Part shown: one piece after another, positions 41,303-51,789 of the stretch | Numbering within the stretch: position 1 is the first letter of the stretch | Layout: each line of letters starts with the position of its first letter | Assembly (NCBI GenBank): GCA_029204225.1 | Contig: CM055110.1 | Coordinates: 20,008,410 to 20,072,409 of the forward strand | DNA from: Diphasiastrum complanatum | Lineage: Eukaryota; Streptophyta; Lycopodiopsida; Lycopodiales; Lycopodiaceae | Direction: 5' to 3' | Length of the DNA: 64,000 bases | Notes under the pieces: model-generated | Told to the model about the DNA's origin: nothing | The model's database searches: none | What the model saw: the letters and a program-made list of their open reading frames with translations, nothing else | Translations under genes and position numbers: made by a program

Positions 41303-41599
41303 ATGCACAGCTACATATACTTTAAACCAAGCCATATCTCATTCACCTATGTTGCGACACAATCGCCCTGAGAGCTCCTACACGTTCATTGCCGAGCTCA
41401 TCACTTCGGTCTTGATCGACGTCCTGCTCGTTTCTTAACCAGAGTCTCATGATCCACACCAAGCCGAGCTCCACGACTCAAGTCTGGACCGGACCACCAC
41501 CTCATACCTCTCCATTGAACCACAGCTCCAAAATCCTAACATCTCCTAAGTTACACCTCAACCGCCACTCATCGTTCAAATCTCGACCAGAGTAATAAC

Positions 41600-42330
41600 T
41601 CCAAATTTTGAAGGAACATCTCTTTGACATCCCGACTGAAGGGAACTTTCGCATCTCAACCGGAGTGTTCAGTCAATACTCAACCGGAGCACTCCTATCA
41701 CATCTCAACCAGAGCACTCCGCTCAATTCTCAACCTGAGCATTTCGCTCACATCTCAACAGAGTGTTCAGTTAAATCTCGACTGGAGCACTCTGCTCAAA
41801 TCTCGACTAGAGCACTCTGTTCAGATCTCGACCGGAGCACTCTCCTTAGATCTTGACTGGAGTACTCTGTTCAGATCTCAACCAGAGCACTCTGCTCAAA
41901 TCTCAACCGAAGCACTTGCTTGCATCTCAACTGACGTGTTCCATTACATCTCAACTGGAGCACTCTGTTCAGATCTCAACCGGAGCACTCTGCTCAAATC
42001 TCAACTGGAGCACTCTGCTCAAATCACAACTGGAGCACTTGCTCGCATCTCAACCGATGTGTTCCATTATATCTTGACTGGAGCACTCTGTTCAGATCAA
42101 CTGGAGCACTTGCTCGCATCTCAACCGACGTGTTCCATTAGATCTCAATCGGAACGTTTCAGTGAAATTTCAACCGGAGCATTTCAGTTAAATCTCAACT
42201 GGAGCACTGACCTCGAATCTCAACCGGAGGCCACAGTCACCTCTTAACCGACGACCTACTTAAACCTCAACCGGAGTCGGACCCTCGTCAAATTTCAACC
42301 GGAGCCGGAGCCCTTACTCAAATTCCTACC
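41600..42330 (+). repeat. 25-bp minisatellite in gypsy 5' leader
   Basis: Some 25-30 units of TCTCAACCGGAGCACTC plus variable bases (CATCTCAACC..., GATCTCAACC...), period about 25-28, fill the leader between PBS and Gag. In element orientation the motif is the same as the two arrays found beyond pol at 22.0-23.3 kb. Open frames through it (for example 41624-42247) are repeat artefacts. Confidence 0.8.
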
Positions 42331-42611
42331 GACGGGCATTCGTCCCCACCGTCACAGACCGCAACAGATCGCAATATTACGGACTACAAATTGACCACCA
42401 TCGATAACCCACAAACGACCACCATAGACAGCCACAACCGTCCCTGATCGCCACAACAACCATCTTACGGCCTAATACGAATACACCCCACCATCACATA
42501 CCGCAGCAGACCGCAATATTATGGAGGATGACGGGTCTTGAAAATCCAGGGTCCAGGACTGGCAAGTTGAGGATGCCGTAACGAGCCTGGGTCCTGGACG
42601 CTAGAATCAAA

Positions 42612-43271
42612 ATGACAAAAGACGAAAAAGTACGTGACTACATTGAACGATTTAAACAATTAAAAAGTCAAGTACAAGAGCAACCTACTGAGTCCATGCT
42701 CATCATTTGGTTCCTCGTTGGACTCCCACGATGGATACGACGTGAACCTCGTTCCAATGATGAATATGCATCATTGAAACAAGCCATGTCTGATGCCATT
42801 CGGGAAGAAGACGAGGGCTCAGATGTGGATGAACCACGTGAACGGAGAGCACATCGTGATGTCCTCGACCAAACGATGACACACGAGAACAGTTATGGAA
42901 GACACAGATGGAGTTGCTTAACCAACAACACCAACAACAGATGGAGAAACTCACAAAAGAGCTTCAAAACACTCTTAAGTCTATCCAAAGTTTGATGCCA
43001 GATCAGTTACCCACTGGCCAAATCCATCATAGACGAGAGAACACGTGTGCCCTCACTGCCAAGGTACACACACTAGCAATGAGTGCCCTTCATACCAATC
43101 GGTCCCAGACACCTCCTTGATCAAATGTGAAATCTATGACTTTATGGGGCATACCTCCCTTTATTGCTATTATAACCCGAGGAATCAGCCTCACAACTAA
43201 TCAGGAGAACATTATCAACCTCCTCAACAACCATTTGTTTCACAACAACAACACATGCCATATCACACACG
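42612..43271 (+). pseudogene. Gypsy Gag, 5' part, cut by a copia LTR
   Basis: A Gag-like frame (DEKVRDYIERFKQLKSQ, MLIIWFLVGLPRWIRRE, YASLKQAMSDAI) is followed, in shifted frames, by LNQQHQQQMEKLTKELQ and a first zinc knuckle CEIYDFMGHTSLYC (second Cys replaced by Tyr). Gln-rich sequence follows (YQPPQQPFVSQQQHMPYH). It ends at 43271 where a copia LTR begins. The second knuckle and pol expected next are absent here but present on the minus strand at 28.3 kb and beyond. Confidence 0.7.
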
Positions 43272-43771
43272 TGTGGAAATAAGGCTGTAGTACGGCCTGT
43301 AGACAGTGTTTACAAAGTGCCGAAGCTGGGTTTCATTGGAAAAATAGAGTAATCACCATACAATGAGAGGAAACTCGAGTTTCTCCTTGAGGCTCCAAAA
43401 AGTTTCTATCTTCTCACTATGGAGAATGGAAATACATAGTAAAACACACTTCCTTTACAAAGTTAGGTGAAAATCCAGCATGTAATACGGAAGTAGACTC
43501 CACTTTCTTGCCCTAATGTGAAAACCCTAGCCTAGATCCAAGAGTCATGCTTGGTAGGTGCATGGTAGGTACAAATCTCATCATAAATCATGGTCTAGAT
43601 CCTACAAAGTAGGATTCACTACCAAATAGACACAACCACTCCTCTTGACTCGTGGTAACCTACTTTAGGTGTGTATGTACAAGTGGCACTTTGGCCATTC
43701 AAGTAACCAACAAACACAAAATGTACAATATTCTACATGGCTAGATTTGCCAATGTAGGCAATTTTTCACA
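43272..43771 (-). repeat. 3' LTR of the outer copia element
   Basis: The block runs from TGTGGAAATAAGG to AATTTTTCACA. On the minus strand it directly follows a polypurine tract (TTTGAGGAGGAG, 43784-43772), as a 3' LTR should. Part of it resembles the LTR of the inner element (CACACGTGTG...AGTACGGCCT). The right border is firm. The left border is inferred from the TG start. No matching 5' LTR was found near 54 kb. Confidence 0.6.
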
Positions 43772-44116
43772 CTCCTCCTCAAATCTAGCCTTGGAGATCA
43801 CAATGCTTTTATCAATAACTCCAACTGAAGATCTAAACTTGACAAATGAATCTTTAGGTAAAGGTTTAGTAAACAAATCAGCCAAGCAACTTGATGATGG
43901 CACATGTTGGAGCTTGATCTCTTTAGCTTGCACTTTTTCCCTCACGAAATGATGAGCAATTTCGATGTGTTTGCTCCTTGCATGGAATGTAGGATTAGTT
44001 GCAAGTGATTGGGCTGATTGGTTGTCACAATAGATGATAGGGATCTCCTCCTCCATGACATGAAGCTCCACCAATAGCCTTTTGAGCCACAAGACCTCCT
44101 TGCATGTTGATGTCAA
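43733..44116 (-). pseudogene. Outer copia element: RNase H
   Basis: Reading downward: TCKEVLWLKRLLVELH, IIYCDNQSAQSLATNP, HFVREKVQAKEIKLQHV, SCLADLFTKPLPKDSF, the standard end of copia pol. A single TAA at 44122-44120 separates it from the RT frame (SSTESE before, KALTS after), in place of a Tyr codon. The frame ends within the LTR. Confidence 0.9.
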
Positions 44117-44122
44117 GGCCTT

Positions 44123-45629
44123 TTATTCGGATTCTGTGGAAGATAGGGAGATGGTATCTTGCTTTTTGGAAAGCCATGATACTACTCCATCACATAGAAA
44201 GGTGGCAAAGGCACTTGTTGATCTTCTATCCACTTTGTCACCTGCAAAATCCGAGTCACTATAGGCTCTTAAGCCAAGATTAGTTCCTCTATACAAAATA
44301 CCAAAATTCTTAGTGAATGAAATGTATCTAAGAACTCTTTTGGCCATCTTCCAATGTGAAACTAGAGGACTTTGCATGAATTGGCTTACCTTTCCAACAC
44401 TATAACTAAGATCAGGTCTAGTTATAGTTAAATAGATCAAGGAGCCAATAAGCCTTCTATATAATGTGATGTCCTCAAAGGATGCTTCATCACAACCAAT
44501 AGATGCTTTTACATGTTGCTCCATTGGTGTCTCAATGCCTTTACAATTCTTCATTCCAAATCTATCTAGGATGGATGTAGCATATTTAGATTGACAAATG
44601 AAGCTAAAATCACATCCTCTAATAACCTCTATTCCAAGAATGAAGCTCAATAGGCCGAGATCTACCATCTTAAACTCTTTTGCTAAAGCAATTTTTACAT
44701 CTCTAATTCCATCTAGATCATTACCACTCAAGATAATGTCATCTACATACAAAACAAGAATAATGATCATGCCATCATGAAAACTTATATACAATGATGG
44801 ATCATAGGCACTCATTACAAAATTGATGGAAATGAGAAAAGAGTTTAGCCTAGAGTACCATGCTCTAGGTGCTTGCTTGAGCCCATAAAGGCTCTTCTTC
44901 AAAAAACACACCTTTCCTTCATGCTTTGCCTTGATGAAGCTCTCGTGTTGCCTCATGTAGATCTCTTCCTCCAAATAACCATTTAGGAATGCATTTGTGA
45001 AGTCAAGTTGGAATAGCTCCCAATTGAAGGTTGTAGCAAGACTAATGATCAACCTGATAGTAACAAACTTAGCCACAGGAGCAAAAGTCTCATCATAGTC
45101 AATGCCTTTGGTTTGTAAAAAAACCTTTGGCAACAAGCCTAGCTTTATGCTTGCTTATCGATCCATCTTGATTATACTTCAATCTAAACACCCACTTGCA
45201 ATCAAGAGGTTTCTTCCCTTGAGGAAGATCCACAAGATCCCAAGTATGATTCTCAATAAGAGCATCATACTCTACTTGCATAGCATCCATCCAACTTTTA
45301 GACTTACAAGCATCTTCATAGCATGTTGGCTCATCTAACATTGAAGTAAGAAAGGTATAAGATGTGAAAGATGATGAGCCTTCCCTTTGATCACCTTGAC
45401 CATCATAGGTGAGCCTCAATGGCTCGGATCTTGCCCTTGTAGATCTTCTTGGAGTTCTTGGAGTTCTTGCATCTTGAGGTGGATCCTCAAGTTCTTCTTC
45501 ACTTGGAAGCTCCTCCTCCATCCTAGCATGATCCTTGGCATCAAGATGATTAGTAGCATTATCATCCAAATCACAAGCATGTCCTTCATAAAAAATAACA
45601 TCCCTACTCACTATCACCTTGCTAGTGAT
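44123..45629 (-). pseudogene. Outer copia element: reverse transcriptase
   Basis: From the insertion point at 45629 the frame runs KVIVSRDVIF, an acidic and basic spacer, WMDAMQVEYDALIENHTWDLV and DCKWVFRLKYNQDGS. It then runs, after a one-base slip at a run of A (about 45115), IDYDETFAPVAKF, FQLDFTNAFLNGYLEEEIYM, GLKQAPRAWYSRL and the catalytic YVDD at about 44735. Apart from the slip and one stop this RT is well preserved. Confidence 0.9.
45625..45629. other. Target-site duplication GTGAT, left copy
   Basis: GTGAT immediately precedes the inner copia element and recurs exactly after its other end (51790-51794). Removing the element and one copy restores the outer copia reading frame between the NPIT and SKVIVS segments. 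Confidence 0.9.
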
Positions 45630-46311
45630 TGTAAAAATTACAGCAAATAAGGAAACTAAAACACTTAAAATGATGAGAGAAACAATAGATTATGATTTCA
45701 TAAGATTAGCACAAGTTGAACCATCAAAATCCATCAAAAATCTATGCTTGAACCTCACTAAATGGCCCAAATCCTTGAAGAAGGCTTCACACGTGTGAAA
45801 GTACGGCCTCCCACAGTCTGAGTACTGTACACCAGACCTACATTCAATCCTATAATCATTAGTAATCACAAGTACTCAAACAATTATGAACATAGAGAGC
45901 AATTGCACCATTATGAGAGAAAAAACATGAAATTGCTTGATTGATTTTGGTGAGATATCATCACCTATATATACATGATCCATCACGGTTTTGGGAAGGT
46001 ATGAGTAGCCCTAAACCTATCTCTAATGCTAATTTTGGTGGATCTTTCATCCCTACCAAGTTAGGGTTGGAATCTTGGAGATCCCTCAACAATGCAAAAA
46101 TTACCGAAAATAGCTCCTATTTTTTCTCCCTTGTATCTAAGCATAATTTGGACTCATTCCAAAGGTTCTAACACTTAGGTCTACTTGAGAACATCCTTAT
46201 GAATGGAATCCTATGCTATTTGGCACGTGTGACAAGCCACATCATGACCATCTAACTATTTACAAGTCATATGACCAAAACTAGTCAAGCTAGAATTGTG
46301 AATTTTTAACA
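45630..46311 (-). repeat. 3' LTR of the inner copia element
   Basis: 682 bases, TGTAAAAATTACAGC to GAATTTTTAACA. It contains TATATATACATG at about 45966 and a CACACGTGTG palindrome at 45790-45799. On the minus strand it follows the purine tract GTGAGGAGGAG (46322-46312). It is nearly identical to 51103-51789. Confidence 0.95.
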
Positions 46312-46325
46312 CTCCTCCTCACTAT

Positions 46326-48494
46326 CTAGCTTGGTTCAATCATTGCTTTACTAATCACTCCAAGTGATGATCTGAACTTCATAAAAGGTGTCTTTTGAAG
46401 TGGTTTAGTAAGTAGATCAGCTACACATTCATTGCTTGGAACATGCTCCAAAGCAATCTCCTTGGCTTGCACCATTTCTCTCACAAAGTGATGGCATATC
46501 TCAATGTGCTTAGATCTTGCATGGAAGATTGGGTTAGATGCAAGGTGTTGGGCTGATATATTGTCATTGTAGATGATTGGTGCCTCCTCTGAATCCATGA
46601 TCTTTAGTTCCACCAATAATCTCTTGATCCAAAGTACCTCCTTTGTAGTGGTTGTCAAAGCTTTGTACTCGGCCTCGGTTGAAGATAGAGATATAGTTTC
46701 TTGCTTTTTTGAAAGCCATGAATCCACACCTTCTCCTATGAAAGTTGAATAGGCACTTGTTGATTTCCTATCCCTCTTGTCCCCTGCAAAATCTGAATCA
46801 CTAAATGCATGAAGGTTAATCACATCTCCTCTATATAGAATCCCAAAATCCAATGTACCCGAGATGTATCTTAGAATCCTCTTAGCTTTTTTCCAATGGA
46901 TATTCAATGGCTTTTGCATGGATTGGCTCAACCTACATACACTAAAGCTAAGATCTGGTCTAGTTATAGTGATCCACATTAAGGAACCTATAAGTTGCCT
47001 AAACAAAGTGATGTCCATGAAGGATCTTTCATCATCTTCATTTGGCACTTTTACATCTTGCTCCATTGGTGTGTCAACACTTTTGCATACTTCCATCTTA
47101 AACTTCTTCAAAAGACTTTGAGCATAGTTTACTTGACTTATAAAGATAAAATAAGACCCTCTAAGTACTTCTATGCCTAAGATGAAGTGAAGACACCCTA
47201 GATCTACCATCTTGAACTCTAAGGATAGATCTATCTTGATTTTTTCAATACCATCAACACTATTTCCACTAATGATGATGTCATCTACATAAATGAGTAA
47301 AAGTACAATACCAACATCATGAAACTTAATGTAAAGAGTGGGATCATATTCACTTTGAACAAAAGAAAGTGAAATAAGATAGCAATGTAGTCTTGAATTC
47401 CAAGATCTCGAGGCTTGCTTCAAGCCATAGATGCTTCTTTGGAGATGGCATACTTTGTTCTCCATTCCATGCTTGATGAACCCTTGTGGCTGTTCCATAT
47501 AGATATCCTCTTCCAAAAAACCATTCAAGAAAGCATTAGAGACATCCATTTGACATAGAATCCATCCAAAATGTGATGCAAGTGCAATGACTAGCCTTAT
47601 TGTGACCATCTTGGCCACGGGTGCAAAAGTTTCCTCATAGTCTATCCCTCTCTCTTGAGCACAACCTTTTGCAACTAATCTTGATTTATGTTTGTTAACA
47701 CTCCCATTTGCATTCAACTTAAGCTTGAAGACCCACTTGCATCCTATTACATTCCTTTGAGGTCTCTCAACAAGCAACCAAGTTTCATTCTCAATCAAGG
47801 CATCATACTCATCCAACATAGCTTTATACCATTCTTTGGAGTTCAATGCATCTTCAACATTAGATGGTTCTTCAAAACTAGATAAAGCAAAAAAAGTGGA
47901 TGAGATACCCTCAACTTGCTGTCCTTTGCCTTGATATGTGAGCCTTGATGGCTCCACTTTTGCCCTTGAAGATCTCCTTGGTGTGATAGGTGGGTTTGGT
48001 GCTTGCTCCTCCATGAGCTCCTCCTCAAAACCAAGATCTTGCTCCTCGGCCATCTTCTTCTTGATTGTTGGAGCACTTGAGCCTTCTTCAAGCATATGCA
48101 TATGATGTTCATCAAAGATGACATCCCTTGAAACAACAAATTTGTTCAAGGATGGGAGATAGACTTTGTAGCCCTTGCTTGAGCTTGCATATCCAAGCAC
48201 GATCCCTCTTGTGGAAGATGGATCCTCCTTGGTTCTTGTTTCCAATGGCACATGCACATAACATATACACCCAAAAACTTTCAAGTGATTAAGATTGGAT
48301 TTCTTTCCATACAACATCTCATAAGGAGTTTTGCCTTCAATTGCTTTGCAAGACACCCTATTCATCAAGTAGTCTGCACATACAAGAGACTCACCCCAAA
48401 AGGATTTGGGCAAACAAGCATGTAATCTTAAAGCCTTAGAACATTCACATAATGTTCTATTCCTTCTTTCAGCAACTCTATTTTGTTGAGGAGT
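46326..48494 (-). CDS. Inner copia element: integrase end, RT and RNase H
   Basis: A long intact frame covers VAERRNRT (catalytic Glu of integrase), SFWGESLVCADYLMNR, FGCICYVHVPLE and SRDVIFDEHHMH. RT follows with YEETFAPVAKMVTIR, CQMDVSNAFLNGFLEEDIYM and catalytic YVDD (about 47293), then RNase H (SDFAGDKRDRKSTSAY, LSSTEAEYKAL, YNDNISAQHLASNP, ADLLTKPLQKTPF). It ends 15 bases before the 3' LTR. The frame is in phase with the upstream piece; a TAA codon at 48497-48495 in place of Tyr is the only break. Confidence 0.95.
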   Translation of the reverse strand, partial: TPQQNRVAERRNRTLCECSKALRLHACLPKSFWGESLVCADYLMNRVSCKAIEGKTPYEMLYGKKSNLNHLKVFGCICYVHVPLETRTKEDPSSTRGIVLGYASSSKGYKVYLPSLNKFVVSRDVIFDEHHMHMLEEGSSAPTIKKKMAEEQDLGFEEELMEEQAPNPPITPRRSSRAKVEPSRLTYQGKGQQVEGISSTFFALSSFEEPSNVEDALNSKEWYKAMLDEYDALIENETWLLVERPQRNVIGCKWVFKLKLNANGSVNKHKSRLVAKGCAQERGIDYEETFAPVAKMVTIRLVIALASHFGWILCQMDVSNAFLNGFLEEDIYMEQPQGFIKHGMENKVCHLQRSIYGLKQASRSWNSRLHCYLISLSFVQSEYDPTLYIKFHDVGIVLLLIYVDDIIISGNSVDGIEKIKIDLSLEFKMVDLGCLHFILGIEVLRGSYFIFISQVNYAQSLLKKFKMEVCKSVDTPMEQDVKVPNEDDERSFMDITLFRQLIGSLMWITITRPDLSFSVCRLSQSMQKPLNIHWKKAKRILRYISGTLDFGILYRGDVINLHAFSDSDFAGDKRDRKSTSAYSTFIGEGVDSWLSKKQETISLSSTEAEYKALTTTTKEVLWIKRLLVELKIMDSEEAPIIYNDNISAQHLASNPIFHARSKHIEICHHFVREMVQAKEIALEHVPSNECVADLLTKPLQKTPFMKFRSSLGVISKAMIEPS

Positions 48495-49787
48495 TTAAGG
48501 ACAAGAAGTCTCTTTCTTGATCCCTTCCCCCTCACAAAAGGCCTTGAACTCATTGGAGATGAATTCTCCACCATTGTCACTTCTAAGAATCTTGATGCTA
48601 TGATTATGATGCTTTTCCACAAACAACTTGAACTTTACAAAAGTATCAAATACTTGAGACTTGAAGGAAAGTAAGAACACCCAACAATATCTTGAGTAGT
48701 CATCAATGAAGGTTAAAAACATGGATGAACCTCCATTAGATTTGGTGCTAGCAATGTGCACATCTGAGTGTATGAGTTCAAGAGGATGAGATGACTTTGT
48801 GATGGAGTTAGGAAACACCTTCTTATGTGCCTTGGATAAGGCACAAGCTTCACAAACCTTGTCTTCCTTCCCAATAGACCTTGGTAGGCCTAAAGCATAC
48901 TCCTCCTTGATCATAGCCTCCATGGAACCCGAGTTGACATGTCCAAGTCTTTTGTGCCATAAAGTAAAGGTAGATATCTTGCTCTTCTCGGCCAACATGA
49001 CAATATTAGTATCCACAAATGCATTCAACTTATAAAGTTTGCCAAGTCTAGTGCCCTTAGCCACTATCTTACCCTTCTTCTTGATGAAACATTCATTTGA
49101 AGCAAAGTCAACATTGAAACCATTGTCTACCATTTGGCCAACACTTAGTAGATTCTTTGTTATTGTAGGAATGTACAAAACACCTTCTATGTTGATCTTT
49201 TTGGAAGATCCTAAGCAAAGGGGAATGCTACCAACTCCTTCAATCTTACAAGCTTCATCATTTGCTGTATAGATAGACTTTATAGGTCCATCATAAGATA
49301 AGAGAGAAGAGAAAAACTCCCTTTTACTAGTCATGTGTGAACTAGCATCCGAGTCAATCCACCAAGGATCTTCTCCTTTGAAGCTTGTTGAAGAAAATAT
49401 GGACATCATGAGAGAGTCCTCATGTGAACTCTCCTCCTCCTCCTCTTTTCTCATGTTGGCTTGGCTTTGATCTTGCTTCCTCTTAAAGCATTCCGAGGCA
49501 TAATGCCCCATCTTGCTACAATAGTAGCACTTCACCTTTGATTTGTCCTTCTTGACTTTGGTGGTTGATGGAGATGCCTTTGAGGGTCCTTCTTGATCCT
49601 CAAGCTTTGTAGACTTCTTGAATGTTGATCCTTTGCCTTTGGACTTGCCTTTGCCTTTGGTGAAGAGAGCTTGGTCATCTCCACCTTGGATGGAAAGCCT
49701 ATCCATCCTCTCTTGCATTTGGCTCCTTCTTGATTCCTCGGCCATGAGTGTGCCTTGGAGTTCTTCAAGTATGGGTAGCTTACCCAT
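48495..49787 (-). CDS. Inner copia element: Gag end, protease, integrase
   Basis: The frame contains a zinc knuckle (CYYCSKMGHYASEC, about 49530-49490). The protease site reads D-S-D (WWIDSDASSHMTS) where D-S-G is required for activity. Pre-integrase (LWHKRLGHVNSGSMEAM, CEACALSKAHKK) and the integrase core (LIHSDVHIAST, LRSDNGGEF) follow, and the frame ends at the TAA at 48497-48495. Its N-terminal Gag part overlaps another frame (49532-50020), marking a frameshift in Gag. Confidence 0.9.
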   Translation of the reverse strand: MGKLPILEELQGTLMAEESRRSQMQERMDRLSIQGGDDQALFTKGKGKSKGKGSTFKKSTKLEDQEGPSKASPSTTKVKKDKSKVKCYYCSKMGHYASECFKRKQDQSQANMRKEEEEESSHEDSLMMSIFSSTSFKGEDPWWIDSDASSHMTSKREFFSSLLSYDGPIKSIYTANDEACKIEGVGSIPLCLGSSKKINIEGVLYIPTITKNLLSVGQMVDNGFNVDFASNECFIKKKGKIVAKGTRLGKLYKLNAFVDTNIVMLAEKSKISTFTLWHKRLGHVNSGSMEAMIKEEYALGLPRSIGKEDKVCEACALSKAHKKVFPNSITKSSHPLELIHSDVHIASTKSNGGSSMFLTFIDDYSRYCWVFLLSFKSQVFDTFVKFKLFVEKHHNHSIKILRSDNGGEFISNEFKAFCEGEGIKKETSCP

Positions 49788-50300
49788 AATTGCATATCCC
49801 TAAACCAAATTGTCAATTCAAAGCTTAGTCCATTCAATATGAGTTGAACAAGCTCTTCATCCTTGATAGGGTCACCTATAAAGGCTAGCTCTTTGTTCAA
49901 TTCCTTTACTCTTAGGACAAAAGTATGTGCACTCTCTCCTTTCTTTTGATAGCTTCTATAGATTTGATTCTTCAAAGCTAACATTCTAGTTTGGTTCTTG
50001 GATTCATAGACTTTTTGCAAAGTCTCCCAAGCATCTTGAGCTGAAGTGCAATCTCCTACTCTCTTAAGAGTTCATTTGCAACATTCATTTTTATGCAATG
50101 TAGTGCAACATGGCACCTCTTGATGTATTTGGCTTTTTCTTGAGGATGAATAGGTTCACCCTCCTTACCATTTACAATTTCCATCAGATCTTGCATGATC
50201 ATGATGGATTCCATTCTAACTTTCCATATGGAATAGTTAGTTTGTTGAGCCTTTCATTAGTATCCAAAAGATATGCATTTATAGATGCCATCTAGTCTCC
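49532..50300 (-). pseudogene. Inner copia element: Gag, frame-broken
   Basis: From about 50300 downward, in shifting frames, the Gag start (INAYLLDTNERLNK) leads to KNQIYRSYQKKGESAHTFV, VKELNKELAFIGDPIKDEE and LILNGLSFELT. The outer element has a closely similar Gag (LRNQILQSMKRSDENAQDYV). At least two frameshifts occur, so no complete Gag can be made from this copy. Confidence 0.8.
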
Positions 50301-51090
50301 TAATCAAGGACTTGACACAAATGAAGGTTACTTCTATTGATTTGATTGAAGGTCTACCTTATCCCACTTCTTAGGGACATGAAAATATCAGTAATAGACT
50401 TCCTATAAAGATCTAAGAATGATCTCTAACAAAATCAAATCATAGAATACTAGAAACAATGCACTTGCTTGATTGAAGTAGACAATACTAGTAAAATTGC
50501 CCCTCTTTCTATAAAGAACATTAAAGCTTCCAAATGATCTGATCAAGAGTGAATTTCAGAAACCTAATATACTTCCAAAATCACTTGTAAAAGATCTAAA
50601 TGGAACTTAATGAGGATGCAACACAATCTACTATCCAATCACAAGCAAAAAATGATCAAAATTGATGAAAAATTGATCTAATTTGGTGCATAAGTCAAGC
50701 AATGGTTGGACTGAACCTAAATCACTTTAGGAGGTGCCTACTACACCTTAGAACAGCCTTGAAGAGTCCCCAAAACTCTGATCTTCCCTCTCCTTGAATG
50801 CTAGAAAGCCTTCTCTATGAAATCACCTCCAAAACTCGCTTAGAAATCAATGCTTGGAGCAAGCAAAACTTGCTATCTTGGTAATGTGAATTGAATTCAA
50901 CTTTGCCTCTGGTTTTAGACACCTAAACACCTGCAAATGAAGTCACACAACACCAATCTCCAATGTATTTGACTCACTTTGAGTTCTAGAATCAATACTA
51001 GATGCTAAGATCCAATCTACACAAGATTTAGATCAAAAATTGTGATCAAATTGAATGCAAACCAAGGATTTAGCTCATTTCAGCCTTTAG
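50301..51090. other. Leader of the inner copia element
   Basis: About 790 bases between Gag start and PBS, with no coding potential that I can support. By position it is the 5' untranslated, possibly packaging, region of the element. Confidence 0.5.
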
Positions 51091-51102
51091 GCTCTGATAC
51101 CA
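51091..51102 (-). other. Primer-binding site of inner copia element
   Basis: On the minus strand the 12 bases read TGGTATCAGAGC, the exact copia PBS complementary to initiator tRNA-Met, immediately next to the 5' LTR. Confidence 0.95.
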
Positions 51103-51789
51103 TGTAAAAATTACAGCAAATAAGGATCCTAAAACACTTTAAATGATGAGGGAAACAATAGATTATGATTTCATAAGATTAGCACAAGTTGAACCATCAA
51201 AATCCATCAAAAATCTATGCTTGAACCTCACTAAATGGCCCAAATCCTTGAAGAAGGCTTCACACGTGTGAAAGTACGGCCTCCCACAGTCTGAGTACTG
51301 TACACCAGACCTACATTCAATCCTATAATCATTAGTAATCACAAGTACTCAAACAATTATGAACATAGAGAGCAATTGCACCATTATGAGAGAAAAAACA
51401 TGAAATTGCTTGGTTGATTTTGGTGAGATATCATCACCTATATATACATGATCCATCACGGTTTTGGGCAGGTAATGAGTAGCCCTAAACCTATCCCTAA
51501 TGCTAATTTTGGTGGATCTTTCATCCCTACCAAGTTAGGGTTGGAATCTTGGAAATCCCTCAACAATGCAAAAATTACCAAAAATAGCTCCTATTTTTTT
51601 CTCCCTTGTATCTAAGCATAATTTGGACTCATTCCAAAGGTTCTAACACTTAGGTCTACTTGAGAACATCCTTATGAATGGAATCCTATGCTATTTGGAA
51701 CGTGTGACAAGCCACATCATGACCATCTAAACTATTTACAAGTCATATGACCAAAACTAGTCAAGCTAGAATTGTGAATTTTTAACAGT
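51103..51789 (-). repeat. 5' LTR of the inner copia element
   Basis: 687 bases with the same ends as the 3' LTR. Differences from the other copy are few substitutions and single-base indels (for example in a T run near 51594). It is followed by GTGAT, the right-hand target duplication. Confidence 0.95.

Larger units (their letters stand above)
45630..51789 (-). mobile_element. Complete Ty1/copia element, 6160 bp, nested in another copia element
   Basis: Two LTRs (45630-46311 and 51103-51789), both TGTAAAAATT...TTTTTAACA, flank minus-strand gag-pol. A PBS (51102-51091) and a polypurine tract (46322-46312) sit exactly where they should, and GTGAT is duplicated on both sides. By eye the LTRs differ at about a dozen positions in 685, so the insertion is recent. 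Pol has only one nonsense codon (48497-48495) but Gag is frame-broken and the protease active site is D-S-D, so this copy is probably not autonomous. Confidence 0.95.

Noticed and set aside
41293-41330. Copia integrase resuming (FG-like reading) right of the 41-kb LTR
   Set aside because: TTTGGCGCCG here fits a gypsy primer-binding site two bases after the LTR end; the protein reading does not continue.
41608-42247. Repetitive 207-codon open frame
   Set aside because: Same minisatellite artefact as above.
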